A stretch of DNA of 64,000 nt from Adiantum capillus-veneris (taxonomy: Eukaryota > Streptophyta > Polypodiopsida > Polypodiales > Pteridaceae), in the NCBI GenBank assembly GCA_014529385.2, contig CM043965.1, positions 65,009,190-65,073,189 on the forward strand. Direction: 5' to 3'. Position numbers and translations under genes: made by a program. A model generated the notes under the pieces. That model was not told the DNA's origin. It worked only from the letters and a program-made list of their open reading frames with translations, and made no database searches. This document shows, one piece after another, positions 1 through 12,872 of this stretch. How positions within the stretch are numbered: position 1 is the stretch's first letter; the number at the start of each line of letters is the position of its first letter.

Positions 1-878
1 ATGCAATTCTGTTGTTTTATGAATTGTAGCATGTATTCTTTGGTATTTTTCAGGCCCTATGTGCTCTTTTTCTATTGCAGATTCTCATTTAAGAAGCTTC
101 GACAATAGCAAGGCACAAATGGCATGGCTAGACCAAGCTTGAACCTTTTGTCTTTGCATAAAGATTCACATAGAATACATATGCATTGAGAGATTTGCTT
201 GTGCATGCACTTCTCATGAGTTCAATATATGTGCCTCCTCATGTGCCCCATAACCATGCATGATGCATCACTATTCAATATTCACACTCAAAGCATCAAA
301 ATTGCATGTATTCTCTTCCTTTCAAGTGTACTCTCTACTAGATTATGCTTCTACTTCCATGGTCCCTTCTTGTGTTGGGATGATTTGCACCAAGGTGTGG
401 AATCTTGAAGGGATGGTTTATGTGGTGCATGAGATCCTAATTACAAGTTTGTAGATTACATTTTTTTGGTCACCTTCTCTCCTCTCCTACTCTTCTGTGC
501 CATTCGGTTGTTCCTACTTTTGGTATGGTTCTTTTTCGTGGTTAAGGAAGGGAGTTCTTATAGATGCCACAATTCCCAAGCATATTGAAAAAGCTTGGTG
601 AGACCATCGTATTGTTTTTACTTTGATTATGCAGCCAAGTTGTGTGCATCATTGGTGTTTCTATGCATCGCCCATGTCTTTCAACATCTTCCTTCTTATA
701 AATGCTTACATGATGTAGGGTGTTCCCATTTCCTATTCAATCTAGAAAATGTTTTCCCAGTTCCATTTCATGATACCCTTCTGTTTGTGAAATTGTGAGA
801 AACAATTAAAATAAATAACCCCTTGTGTTGCACTCTCTTGACAGTCACATAATTATTAAGTGCCCCCCCTTGAGCCCA
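1..878 (+). mobile_element. LTR_1: 3' part of a long LTR
   Basis: This stretch matches 5614-6490 closely over its whole length and ends at the same CCCA, five bases before a primer-binding site. I read it as the right end of an LTR about 3.3 kb long whose left end lies outside the window. Short ORFs here are not conserved as protein between the two copies and are not genes. Confidence 0.6.
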
Positions 879-1237
879 TCGAGTGGTATCAGAGCCGACG
901 GTTTATATCTAAGCCTAATTTATTCCCCTCTTCTCTCCCAAGTTATGTGCATCATTGGTGTTTCTATGCATCACCCATGTCTTTCAACATCTTTCTTCTT
1001 ATAAATGCTGACATGATGTAGGGTGTTTCCTTTTCCTATCAATCTATATTTTTTTCTCAATTTCACATTTTCAATAAATAACCCCTTGTGATGCACTCAC
1101 GTGATAGTGCATACTTATTAAGCTCCCCCCCCCTCCGAGCCCATCAAGTGGTATTAGAGCCGACGGTTTATACCTAGGCCTAATTAATCCCCCTCTTTCT
1201 CTCTCTCTCTCTAGCATCACTAATTTAGCTTGGGCAT
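634..1237 (+). repeat. Tandem duplication across LTR end and PBS (period about 304 bp)
   Basis: The block starting CCAAGTT at 634 recurs at 938 and carries the LTR tail, the CCCA end, the primer-binding site and its GCCGACGGTTTATA extension. The second element copy at 5614-8253 has the block once, so the duplication is private to the first copy. Confidence 0.7.
884..895 (+). other. Primer-binding site (initiator tRNA-Met)
   Basis: TGGTATCAGAGC is the complement of the 3' end of plant initiator tRNA-Met, the standard minus-strand primer site of plant LTR retrotransposons. It follows the proposed LTR end after five bases. A mutated second copy (TGGTATTAGAGC) lies near 1149 because this junction is duplicated in tandem. 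Confidence 0.75.
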
Positions 1238-1300
1238 ATTCTTGGCAATACCAATGAGCCACCACCCTTCATGATTAAGTGATTTGTGATTAGTGACCTT

Positions 1301-1852
1301 CTAATAATGGTGTGTGTGTGTGTGAGAGAGAGAGTAATTTTCAATTTCTGTGCATCCTTTGTATTCACTTTTCAGCCCATTTTGCATTAGCATTACTCTC
1401 GTTGTATTTTTCATTTGCTTGTGCAACTTGTGTGTGTGTGTAAAGTGCTCACTGACACCTTTTCATAGAGCCCTCACTTGCTTCGATTGGACCTGGCTAC
1501 GCCAAGATAGCTTCATTTTCAAGCTCAGGGAAATTAGTGTGTGTGTTACCCTGTGCAATAGCTCTCTAATGAGCACCTAATAATGGTGTGTGTGTGTGTG
1601 TGAGAGAGAGTAATTTTCAATTTCTGTGCATCCTTTGTATTCATTTTTCAGCCCATTTTGCATTAGCATTACTCTCGTTGTATTTTTCATTTGCTTGTGC
1701 AACTTGTGTGTGTGTGTAAAGTGCTCACTGACACCTTTTCATAGAGCCCTCACTTGCTTCGATTGGACCTGGCTACGCCAAGATAGCTTCATTTTCAAGC
1801 TCAGGGAAATTAGTGTGTGTGTTACCCTGTGCAATAGCTCTCTAATGAGCAC
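1301..1852 (+). repeat. Two near-identical 276-bp tandem units
   Basis: Units 1301-1576 and 1577-1852 differ at very few positions. Each begins with a TG/GA microsatellite. Copy 2 of the element has one diverged unit at about 6643-6905. The matching 76-codon frames in the two units are a by-product of the duplication. Confidence 0.9.
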
Positions 1853-4767
1853 CTAATCACCACATTTCGAGATCATTAGCTCTTCTAACCTTTTCCTATC
1901 TTAAGGTTTATGTGAAGCGCTACAAGGATGAGTTTATTTTAGCTATTCTTGGCTCCTCTCACAAGCAAAGCTCATTGGCTAGTATACTATATAGAGTGTT
2001 GTGGGATCAACTCATAGGTTTTGGAAAGTGAGCAACATGGGTTGATGTGCGGTGACACTTCAAAAGGATTTATACTTTAGTTGGGTTCGCAAGGGTGTAG
2101 TCCCACGGGCTCACAAACCTTTTGAGGTGTCAATAGACTTCAAACTGGCTTCGAATTGCAGTTGCATGAGGCTTTGGGTCTGATCGGACGCTGCAAACCG
2201 AACGGACTTTTGGTTGTCAATTGCCACCGCCTACTGCCTGCAATTGGCCGATGGTGCCATTCTTGCTTACGATCATTGTCTGGACATGCTATTTTTAGAT
2301 CTACCTTAGCTAGGCCCCTTTCCCATGGCACCTCACGACTCACAAGGCTTCTTACAAAGGGCTCCATCTCTCGGCTTGGCTGCAAACTAGAAGCCCTTCC
2401 TTGCTTAGTCGAGGAACCTGCAACAATAAAATTTTTTAGCACTGGCAGCTTCTATCTCAAGCAGAGAACAAAGCTTCAAGGTTTTCAAAATAAACATTTA
2501 ACCATTGGTAGCCCCAAAACATCAAAGCTTCAACAAGGGGTTTTGTTTTTCAAGCCTCTCAAGGCAGCATCATTATAATGTATGAAATATTTGTGTCCAA
2601 AAGCACCATGTACATGGGTTTTTAGACACTACCTATACATCATGTATACGTTAAGACCGCACATAATCATGAGCACACACACATACACACACGAGCACTA
2701 CACTTGCTAAATATGTGTTTTTTGCACTATTGGAGATGGAGATTGCATCCTTAGCACAATAGACCAAAAACGATAAAAAAGAAGATGAAGCCAATGACAT
2801 GAAGATGGAAAAGACGGCAACAAACAACAAGATAACAAAAGGAAGACGTAGCAAAATTTGACGACGATGTCGACAAACAACTTGCGAATTTGAAGATCGT
2901 ATCAACAACATATATGGATTTTCAACATCAGGGCCATATACATAAAATATTTTAACAGTAGCACATCTATATTTGGGTGTAAGCATGTTAATGTATCACA
3001 CTTTTTGTGCTAGTTACCATGTGCCAACAAGCACATATCATTAGCATAAGGACACTATTTAGGATGAGTATACGAAAATGTGTATTTAAAATGAGTGGGG
3101 TGCAACCTTGTAAAGTTGAGTGGTGGGACATTTTTCAAACTCAAATTTTAACTTGGTGAGCCAAAGCTCCCTTTTTCAATTCCATGCAATCAATTTTGGG
3201 GGGACGTTATTGAGTGAAGTAAGGGATTACAAACGCGTAGCCTTTGTTGATCACACTTTGTTGCATATTCTTTCTTGACGCTCACTTTTTATAGGCTTTG
3301 CACCCCACGGGCCACGACATCTTTCTTAGAGCCCCATGGGCGATCATCCATGCGTGTATCATGTAGCTCGTGATCGTGATGGGGCCCTTGTTGCTACTGG
3401 TCTCTGCCATTGGCCATGATCTAGCAACCCGTTCACAATCTACAATGACATATTGTCTCTCAAGTTGTCCATGTAACTGCACACAGGCACCATATATTTT
3501 CTCTCATATCGTTCAATTGGCTTCACATATCAACACTAGCAAACGTATTTAAGTGCAGAAAAGAGGATCCTGCGTCACCATTTGTGCATAGAAAATGCAC
3601 ACTAGTCCCTATGGACCTATCTCCTTCCCTTTTATCACTTTCCGTACACACTCCTCCATTTACCCAACTTCTACAATTGGGTCTTGATCCACCCATTGCA
3701 ATTGGTGGTGTTCTGTTTCACACACGTGTGATCTACACTCCTTGATATCAACTAGTTTCACCTCAGCTTTCACTATAGATTGTGACAAACTTTTCGAGCA
3801 ACCAACAAACAATCAAGCCGCAAAGTTTCCTTTGAAGTGGCTCTAATGCAGCTCGCCTATGGCATGCATTGTTGTAATTGACCACTCATGTGACCATGTC
3901 TTGTGCTAGACCTGCATTTTGGGCAACTTCTAGTTGTGTTTCCACTGTCTCTATGAGCTGTATAACCAAGACAAAAGCAAGGAGAGAGGATTATGGCACA
4001 TGACCTCACATAAAAGATGTGCACACTCTAATCAATGTTAGATACAATGCCCCATTCAGTTGTTCTATTCCCAAAACTAACTAGGTTGAATGGAATCTAC
4101 ACACTATGGGACATTTTGCAAGTGATATTAGGTACAATAAAATATGTCTTGCTCAATGTATTGCTGGACTATTTTCCTCCTTTGTCACATAATTCATGGC
4201 ATCACTTGCTACTATAACTTGTGTGTGATGTTTGCTATAAGCTGTGTGTAGAACATCACAGCCTCAATAAGCCTGTCATTCAAGAAAATTGTGTGTCCAT
4301 GTAATAAATAGTTACAAAAGTGTGAATTCAAACAAGCAAAAGGGTCAAAAGAGTAAGAGCCTTACCAAAAACAAAAATGGTGATTAGCATGCTCTTCAAA
4401 TGGTGGCCCATTGTGCTAACGGTTATGTAATGGAAATTAATGTATAGTTATTTACTGCAGCTGACACGTGAAAAAAGCATGACTAAGCTATGGGCTATGC
4501 GAAAGGATATTACATTTATGTACATTTTATTATTCAAGTGCTCTTTATGAGCTATGGCCATTATTATGGCCGACCGGGCAGTCTGTATCCATTGTGAGCA
4601 TTCAAAAAATCTTAAAATAAATACGTGCAAGAGGAAAATGTTCACCCTTGCACAGGGAGAGATTGATGCACCTGTGATTGTGTCTATTCTTCTCTCCTCT
4701 CCTCTCTTCTCTCTTATCGTGCAGGTGTAGCACTCCACTCTAGGAGATCCATATGCATGTGCGCTCC

Positions 4768-4770
<3 letters not shown>

Positions 4771-4841
<71 letters not shown>
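4771..4841 (+). repeat. (TG)n microsatellite
   Basis: About 35 uninterrupted TG units at the end of the first module in LTR_2. Confidence 0.98.
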
Positions 4842-4844
<3 letters not shown>

Positions 4845-5121
4845 TACGTATGACTTTGATTATATGCTTTGCAACTGACAGGTGGCAAAAGCATAAGCGA
4901 TCAATGGACTATGCGAAAGGACACCACATTTATTAATGTAATGGAAATTGATATATATTTATTTACTACAACTGACATGTGGAAAAAGCATGATTGAGCT
5001 ATGGGCTATGCGAAAGGATATCATATTTATGTACATTTTTTCATTCAAGTGCTCTTTACGAGTTTGATCATTATTATGTCCGACCGGCCACTATGTATTC
5101 ATTTTTAGCAATCAAGAAATC

Positions 5122-5129
5122 TATAAATA
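5122..5129 (+). promoter_or_regulatory. Candidate TATA box in LTR_2
   Basis: TATAAATA lies in the second module. The equivalent site of module one, near 4613, is decayed to TTAAAATAAATA. Position inside an LTR fits a U3 core promoter. There is no other support. Confidence 0.35.
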
Positions 5130-5269
5130 AATACGTGCAAGACAAAAATGCTCACTCTTGCACGGGGGGAATTGCACCCAGTGTCTGTGTTATTATTATC
5201 CCCTTTCCTCTCTCCTCTCTCACCGTGTTAATGTAGCACTCCGCTCTAGAAGGTGCATCTACTTGTGCT

Positions 5270-5271
<2 letters not shown>

Positions 5272-5341
<70 letters not shown>
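5272..5341 (+). repeat. (CT)n microsatellite
   Basis: About 35 uninterrupted CT units at the end of the second module, in the place where module one carries its TG run. Confidence 0.98.
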
Positions 5342-5344
<3 letters not shown>

Positions 5345-6490
5345 CGCTTTGATTATGTGGTGGGATTAGCCATGTATGCAGGTCTGTCATTTATATAGAC
5401 ACATACAAGAGGAAAATGCTCACTCTTTCATGGGGGGAGATTGCACCCAGTGCATGTGTTTATTCTTATCTCTTGTCTTGTCTTCCCTTTTGCCATACAA
5501 GTGTCACATTGTGCTCTAGGAGGTGCATATGTATGTGCTCTCCTACTCTCTCTTGCTCCCTGTCTCTCTCTGTTCAAGTATGACTTCAATTATATGCTTA
5601 CGAAATTTGTGAGGTATGCAATTATGTTGTTTTATGAATTGTAGCATGTATTTTTCGATATTTTCCAGGCCCTATGTGCTCTTTGTCTATTGCAAATTCT
5701 GATTCAAGAAGCTTCGACGATAGCAAGGCACAAATGGCATGGCTAGACCAAGCTTGAACCTTTTGTCTTTGCATAAAGATTCACATAGAATATAGATGCA
5801 TTGAGAGATTTTCTTGTGCATGCACTTGTCAGGAGTTCATCAACATATGTGCCTCCTCATGTGCCCCATGACCATGCATGATGCGTCACTATTGAATTTT
5901 CACACTCAAAGCATCATAATTGCATGTATTCTCTTCCTTTTAAGTGTACTCTCTACTAGATTATGCTTCTACTTCCATGGTCCCTTCTTGTGTTGGGATG
6001 ATATACACCAAGGTGTGCAACCTTGAAGGGATTGTTTATGTGTTGCACCAGATCCTGATTACAAGTTTGTAAATTACATTTTTCTGGTCATCCTCTGCTA
6101 CTTTTCTGTGCCATTCGGTTGTTCCTACTTTTGATATGGTTATTTTTCCTGGTTAAGGAAGGGAGTTCTTATAGATGCTACAACTCTTAAGCATATTGAA
6201 AAATCTTGGTGTGACCATCGTATTGTTTTTACTTTAAATACGCAGCCAAGTTTTGTGCATCATTGGTGTTTCTATGCATCGCCCATGTCTTTCAACATCT
6301 TCCTTCTTATAAATGCTTACATGATGTAGGGTATTCCCATTTCCTATTCAATCTAGAATTTTTTTTCCCAGTTCCATTTTATGATACCTTTCTATTTGTG
6401 AAAATGTGAGAAAAAATTAAAATAAATAACCCCTTGTGTTGCACTCACGTGGATAGTCACATGATTATTAAGTGGTTCCCCCTGAGCCCA

Positions 6491-8253
6491 TCGAGTGGTA
6501 TCAGAGCTGACGGTTTATATCTAGGCCTAATTTATTCCCCTCCTCTCTCCCTAGCATCATTAATTAAGCTTGGGCATGTTCTTGGCAATACCAATGAGCC
6601 ACTACCCTTCTTGATTACGTGATTTGTGATTAGTGACCTTCTAATAATTGTATGTGTCTGAGTGTAATTTTCCCATTAGTGTGAATCCTTTGTATTCATT
6701 TTTAACGCATTTTGTGTGAGCATTACGCTCGTTGTGTTTTTCATTTGCTTGTGCAGCTTGTGTGTGTGCGAAGTGCTCCCTGACACCTTTTCATAGAGCC
6801 CTCACTTGCTTTGATTGGAGATAGCTATGCCAAGATAGCTTCATTTTCAAGCTTAGGGAAATTAGTGTGTGTGTTACCCTCTGCAATAGCTCTCTAATGA
6901 GCTCCTAATCACCACATTCTGTGATCATTAGCTCTTTTAACCTTTTGCTATCTTTAGGTTTGTGTGAAGCGCTACAAGGACGAGTTTATTTTAGCTATTC
7001 TTGGCTCTTCTCACAAGCAAAGCCACAAGGGCTCATTGGCTAGTATACTATATCTAGTGTCGGGGCTCAACTCATGGGTTTTGGAAAGTGAGCAATGTGG
7101 GCCAATGTGTGGTGACACCTCAAAAGGATTTACTGCTTTGGTTGGGTCCACAACGGTGTAGTCCCATGGCCTCACAAAGCTTTTGTGGTGCCAACAGACT
7201 TCAAACTAGTTCCCAATTGCAGTTGCATGAGGCTTTGCGTCCGATCGGATGCCGCAAACTGAACGGATATTTTGATGTCAATCGCCACCTCCTACTGCTT
7301 GGAATCGGCTAACAGTGCCATTCTTGCTTCTGGCCATTGTCTTGACATGCTATTTTTGGATCCGCCTTAGCTAGGCCCCTTTCTTATGGCACCTCAGGAC
7401 TCACAAGGCTTCTTACTAAAGGCTCCATCTCACGGCCTGGCTACATACTAGAAGCACTTCCTTCCTTAGCCGAGGGTCCTGCAAAAATCAAGGAAAATTA
7501 GCACTCGCAGCTTCTACTTCAAGTAGAGAACAAAGCTTCAAGGTTTTCAAAATAAACCTTTAACCATCAACAGCCCCAAAACATCAAAGCTTCAACAAGG
7601 AGTTTTGGTTTTCAAGCCTCTCAAGGCAACGTCATTATTGAAATGTATGAAATATTTGTGTCCAAAAGCACCATGTACATGGGTTTTTAGACACTCCCTA
7701 TACATCATGTTTACGGTAAGACCGCACATAATCATGAGCACACACACGAGCACTACACTTGCTAAATATGTGTGTTTTGCACTATTGGAGGTGGAGATTG
7801 CTTCCTCATCACAATGGACCAAAAAAAGATAAAAAAGAAGATGAAGCCAATGACATGAAGATGGAAAAGGCGACAACAAACGACAATGATAACAAAATGA
7901 AGACGTAGGATGACATCTACAAACAACTTTGTGATTTTGAAGATCGCATCAACAACATATATGGACTTCCGACATCGAGGCCACATACATAAAATATTTT
8001 GAAAGCACCACATCTATATTTGGGTGTAATCATGTTAACTTGTTGAGCTTTTTATGCTAGTTAGCATGTGCCAACAAGCACATATCGTTAGCATAAGGAC
8101 AATATTTAGGATCAGTATACGGAGTTGTGTATTTAAAATGAGTGCGGTGCAAGCATGTAAGGTTGAGTGGTTGGACATTTTTCCAACTCAATTTTTAATT
8201 TGGTGAGCTAAAGCTTCTTTTTTTCCATTCTGATCTGTCAATTTCAGGGGGGA
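6491..8253 (+). mobile_element. Non-coding internal region, copy 2
   Basis: Primer-binding site TGGTATCAGAGC at 6496-6507, then about 1.75 kb without gag or pol, then polypurine tract CAGGGGGGA ending at 8253. It is collinear with copy 1 but lacks both of that copy's tandem duplications. Confidence 0.6.
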
Positions 8254-8297
8254 TGTTACTAAGTAAAGTGTATTGATGAAGCATGTAGGGAAGCGGG

Positions 8298-8684
<387 letters not shown>

Positions 8685-8845
8685 CCTCTATTCAGTGTCC
8701 CTTGCATGCAGTCCGAGATCGGCTCCCCAATGAGCAGTGGACTTGTCATTCACAGCCAGAGAGAGAGGGGCATTATATATGTAGATGGAATGTATTTTGA
8801 CAGATTCTACTCTCTTGATCATGTAACCTTTTGGTTTTTGCTAAG

Positions 8846-9279
8846 GTTCCTATTGCATGTGTGTATTCCAATGGATAACTCCCAAGGTGGAGATCCCATT
8901 GCAGGAGAAATATTGTGTAGATGTGGAAGATTTCAATGCTGCTTATGGCCTCTCCATGACTGGTTCAGATCCCAAATTGGTGAGGTGGGAGCAGTTGAGT
9001 GATGTGGAATGGTTCAATGTGTTCAAACAGACGAAGGATCCCAGCCAGTACTGCATTAAATGCAGTTGCATATGCATTGACATGTATGAGCACGTGATGC
9101 AATTACACTATAAGGTCTACCAAAAGGGTCCAACAAACATGGATCTCATCTCTGCATTCGCAAAGGGATTTGTTAAAGAACTCAGTCTTGGGTTGATTGC
9201 AAATGGTACAGTCATGAAGTTCAATTGGGATGAGCTCGCTGTGCAATATTTGCAGGATCTTCCTGAGAAGGGCTAATAT
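8846..9279 (+). pseudogene. Unrecognised exon-like open frame
   Basis: A possible acceptor (TTTTTGCTAAG, ending 8845) opens a frame that runs to a stop near 9277. It encodes about 140 residues of ordinary mixed composition, including VEIPLQEKYCVDVEDFNAAY, LVRWEQLSDVEWFNVF and FNWDELAVQYLQDLPEKG, with five cysteines around 9045-9080. Composition and the neighbouring spliced piece suggest real coding ancestry. I cannot name a family. It may be a host gene fragment captured by, or caught beside, the LTR element. Confidence 0.35.
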
Positions 9280-9324
9280 AAGGGCCATGTCAACAAGTGG
9301 AGGATGCGTAATTCCTTATCATAG

Positions 9325-9750
9325 AGTTGTGATCTGAATGCAAAGCGAAAAATGGAGCTCGAGGTGAAAATAGAAACAATGAAAGAGACACTCGATGATT
9401 TGGTGTTTACTCACTGTGAGGACACCCCTGTTGATAGTTATATTGACATAATCTCTCATCTGGTAAGTGTTTCGTGATTTTTAGACTAGCACCTTATGTT
9501 TGGTACATGTGCACAACTACCCTATGACTTACCATGCTCTTTTTGTCTTTTTTTGTAGACTAAGGTGGAGGTCAAGGAATCCAAAGTGCAGGCCGGTGAA
9601 AGTATACTACACTTACTAGTGCATATGCAATCCATGTTACAAGGCTCTTTTTTTCCCACTGCCCTATGTAATTTAGCTATTGCCAGCTTTACGATGGATA
9701 TAGGGGTTTGTGACGATTCTGAGAAGGACCAGTGTATTGGTTGTTGAAGT
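9325..9750 (+). pseudogene. Two exon-like pieces joined by a 96-bp GT-AG intron
   Basis: The first piece (9325-9462) reads a charged helix (NAKRKMELEVKIETMKETL) and ends CATCTG before GTAAGT. The intron is 9463-9558, ending in a T-rich tract and TGTAG. The second piece continues in phase 0 from 9559 (TKVEVKESKVQAGESILHLL) to a stop at about 9747. A canonical donor, a pyrimidine-rich acceptor and kept phase argue for an ancestral spliced gene. Function unknown. Confidence 0.4.
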
Positions 9751-9964
9751 ACAAGAAATCCTTGCAATGGTCAAGCTACCCTATGAACATAGCTACCACC
9801 TGCTATGCTTTGCAACTGCCTGCTCCCTTGGGGCTGAATGTAGGGCTTCACCCTACCAGCAAAGGATACCAACAGAATGGTTGTGCAAGATTGTAGGGCA
9901 AGAACATCCAATCTCGCCAGACATTGGTACGATAATCATAAATTCCATGTACACTAATTAACAT

Positions 9965-10060
9965 CTTCAAAATGCTAACCAGCATAGTGATAAGGTTAAC
10001 TAGCACATATGGTATGCTAACTAGCATATTGGGTATGCTAGCTAGCATACATAGAATCAT
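9965..10060. repeat. AT-rich short repeats with an 18-bp perfect palindrome
   Basis: Variants of TATGCTAACTAGCATA recur. At 10033-10050 they form a perfect 18-bp palindrome, GTATGCTAGCTAGCATAC. This lies just left of the LTR-like piece at 10098. Confidence 0.7.
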
Positions 10061-10280
10061 AATAAGTATTTTGAGCATAGTAGTCGTATGCTGCAGGTAT
10101 GGTTATTTTTCGTGGTTAAGGAAGGGCGTTCTGATAGATGCTACAATTCCCAAGCATATTGAAAAAGCTTGGTGTGACCATGGTACTGTTTCTACTTTAA
10201 TTATGCAGCGAGGTTATGTGCATCATTGGTGTTTCTATACATCACACATGTCTTTCAACATCTTCGTTCTCATTGCCTTT

Positions 10281-10843
10281 TCTGTACGATTTTCACATTG
10301 GTCAAAGTAGGCAAGAAGCTTACCTGACTGCAATGCCTTGCCCCATTATGAAATTTCATCATTGAGCAATGCAAAAAATGTCTCTTCGACTTATAGCAAT
10401 ATATAAATTCTCTATCATGTTACCAAAAAAACACCCAATAATTACAGCCCTTCATAGAGGCAAACTGCTGACATGTGTAGGGTGTTGATGAAATAGATGT
10501 GCTATATAGATTGTTTGTGGGGACATGAATGGTAATTACTATATAAATTTATAACTTCTTGCATGCAACATCTCATTAAGTGATTTCATGCACCTTTTGT
10601 TATCAATACACATATTTTTCACGTTATCATAATTGTGCCTCTTCACAATCAGCAAATGTGCTCTCCTTGATATGAAGCTCAAGACTTCTTCTGATAAAAT
10701 AGTGATTGTAACACTCACAAAGAGTGGGAATTGTGGGCAATGCGTACTCTTGGAACCTATTATAGGTTGTAATAGCATCAAGTCTGTTACTGTAATTGCA
10801 ATTTGAAATTAAAGCAAATCATGTAACGTCTGATTGTTTTCAA
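10281..10843. other. Intergenic, no gene seen
   Basis: AT-rich sequence without convincing open frames, transposon motifs or RNA genes. Confidence 0.5.
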
Positions 10844-11010
10844 TGCAATGGTGTTACGTGTTTGTAGCTTTGATTTAGGTGGTCTCCATACCACATCAGC
10901 TATTCTAGGAATGTAATGATGTTACATGTTTGTGGTTTTGATTTAGGTGGTCTCCATGCCACGACAGCTCTTCTTTCAATGTAATGGTGTTACATGTTTG
11001 TGGTTTTCAG
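10844..11010 (+). repeat. 68-bp tandem repeat, about 2.5 copies
   Basis: Units start at 10844, 10912 and 10980. Each has a variant of TGTAATGGTGTTACATGTTTG; units one and two then share GATTTAGGTGGTCTCCAT. No function inferred. Confidence 0.9.
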
Positions 11011-11876
11011 TTAATTCGATCATGGGTATTGTGCTTGATGCATGCAAATTTCTCCCAATTTGTCATAGCTTGAGCAATGATTAGTAGTGTGATCACTATA
11101 ATAAATTTGGACAGTTAGAGCTATCTTACATCCTATCTAAAGAGTCCTTTGATAGCGTAAGCAAAACTTTGAGGCTTCATTTTTTACCCAAGTTGGCTAA
11201 AAAGTAGCCCAAATAGGCTTTACGTTTAAGTCATGTTAGCAGGAAGAATTTTTTTTTGGTTTCTTTTTCATTTACTTACGCTTGGTTTTTCTTGCTAAAT
11301 TGTGACCAACGTGACTTTGGCTCCAACTTACCAAATGCAATCCATTGTGAGTTCTCGCCTAGTTTATATCAAAATTATGTCATTAGAAGGGCTTGCTTAA
11401 GGTGCTGTTCATGTGGTAAGCAGGTTTTGAACTTGTGCACAATCTGCAACTGACGGCAACAAACTAGTTCCCATGGAAATCTGTTGCAAGCTTTTTCCAC
11501 ACTTCCTGTAGACCTACCCTAAAGGTCATTTGACAAAAATGAAGCACCCCCTTCAATTTCTTGTCTTTTTTTGTGGTTCCCTACTTGCTCCATCCCCTCG
11601 TCTTGAAGCAACATTGCAAAGTAGTTCGGATGTTTCCTTGGCAATCTCTCATGGGAACTTGAAAAAATTGCAACTAGTTGGCCACCAGTTACAAGCCTCA
11701 ACGCCATGTCAACTGGATCTAAAAATTGCCCTTCTATACGAAAGGGGAGTTAAAAATGCTATTGGCCAATGGAAGGGGAATACATTAAATTGCCCATCTA
11801 ATTTAGAGAATAATCACATTTTATTGCGTTGAAAATAGGAAGTAGTATGTGAAATAAGAGTGTCTTCTAATCTTCA
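11011..11876. other. Intergenic, no gene seen
   Basis: Short open frames such as 11530-11832 lack recognisable similarity and codon regularity. I see no reliable feature. Confidence 0.45.
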
Positions 11877-11990
11877 TGTATTTCTATAGGTCCAATGGAG
11901 AATGTTGTGACCTACACAAAATCTTGTAAATATGTATTTCTATAGGTCCAATGGAAAATGTTTTGACCTACACAAAATCTTGTAAATAGA
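11877..11990 (+). repeat. 56-bp tandem duplication
   Basis: Two units (11877 and 11933) begin TGTATTTCTATAGGTCCAAT and end at ACACAAAATCTTGTAAAT. Confidence 0.9.
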
Positions 11991-11999
11991 AATTCTACC

Positions 12000-12185
12000 A
12001 GACACACTCCCTTCTTATATACTCACCAAACATGTTGCTTAATTACAAAAATTGAATTCTAATTTTTGTGATGCTTTGTCATTAGAAGGAAAAAAAAGCA
12101 ATTATGCCTTTCCATACGGAAGGGTACTACTTCCTAGTGCCTATCTTTTGAAAGAATAGGGAGCCCTTCAAATCCTAACACTAGA
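12000..12185 (+). repeat. Dispersed repeat, copy 1
   Basis: This segment shares order and sequence with 16195-16378, ending in both with GAATAGG(G/A)AGCCCTTCAAATCCTAAC. It may be the tail of an unclassified non-LTR element, since the second copy lies near the LINE fragment. Confidence 0.55.
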
Positions 12186-12694
12186 ACTTTGAATGTTAGC
12201 TACATTAGGGTTAAATTGGAGTTTGGCCGGTCGTTGTAGATTAGACTTAGCCATGTACTCCACAAGGCACCCCTTGGTCTTCACTCACGCTAGGAGTCAC
12301 CTCTCTATACCCCTAGAGCCCTTGGCTCCCTTTAATGTGAACATCCCTTGTTCTCCACATCCCTCCACCCTTGACACTAAAGCACTAAAGCTCCTTACCC
12401 ATCAACAACTAAGAAGATCTTGCAAAACAAGGCGTTCACAAATCCGGTAACCCATGGTGCAACAAGATATCATCCAGAAAAAAAGTTGAAGAAGGTGAGG
12501 GCCATCATAGCAACAGCTGCCACATGGCTATAGGCACCTATACCCTTCTCGAACCCTACACACTGACAAGGAGCTGGAGATCATGGAACAAACAAAACAA
12601 ATGGTCTTCTCGATAAGCTCTGTTTCATTTTACCTTCTGCACAAATTAAGATGCCAAAAAAACTTTGCTCTCGTTTGCCTCCTTATTGAACCCC
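12186..12694. other. Intergenic, no gene seen
   Basis: Pyrimidine-rich sequence. The open frame at 12193-12450 has no recognisable domain. Confidence 0.4.
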
Positions 12695-12872
12695 GCCTCC
12701 TTGTCGACACCCTTAGATCATGGATAAGAGGTCCGTTAGGTATAAAAATAGCAAGAATTCAATGCTTGTCCAAGAACCCAGCCTCCTTGTCGACACTTTT
12801 AGATCATGAATAAGAGCTAAATGGGGTCCTTTAAGTATAAAAATAGCAAGAATTCAATGCCTGTCCAAGAAC
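12695..12872 (+). repeat. 86-bp tandem duplication
   Basis: Units begin GCCTCCTTGTCGACAC at 12695 and 12781 and share AAAAATAGCAAGAATTCAATG. The second unit is a few bases longer. Confidence 0.9.

Larger units (their letters stand above)
879..3204 (+). mobile_element. Non-coding internal region, copy 1
   Basis: This internal region runs from the primer-binding site to a polypurine tract (TTTTGGGGGGA, ending at 3204). It aligns with 6491-8253. No gag or pol similarity is visible in any frame, so the element would need enzymes supplied by another one (LARD type). The 276-bp and 304-bp internal duplications make it longer than copy 2. Confidence 0.6.
4440..5605 (+). repeat. Three imperfect tandem modules inside LTR_2
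   Basis: Modules at about 4440-4940, 4945-5345 and 5395-5605 share, in order, GGGCTATGCGAAAGGATAT, AATAAATACGTGCAAG, a TGCAC-rich block, and TAGCACTC near a CT or TG run; the third is truncated on the left. Spacing and content suggest duplicated U3/promoter units. Confidence 0.7.
3205..6490 (+). mobile_element. LTR_2: full-length long LTR (about 3.3 kb)
   Basis: The left edge follows a polypurine tract and starts CGTTATTGAG, a mutated form of the TGTTACTAAG start at 8254. The right edge is CCCA at 6490 before the second primer-binding site. Its last 880 bases match LTR_1. The middle holds three imperfect promoter-like modules and two microsatellites. 3205-4430 shows no coding similarity. Confidence 0.55.

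Noticed and set aside
1350-1856. Two near-identical 76-codon ORFs as a gene pair
   Set aside because: They are the same frame in two 276-bp tandem units; the frame is not kept in the related unit near 6643-6905.
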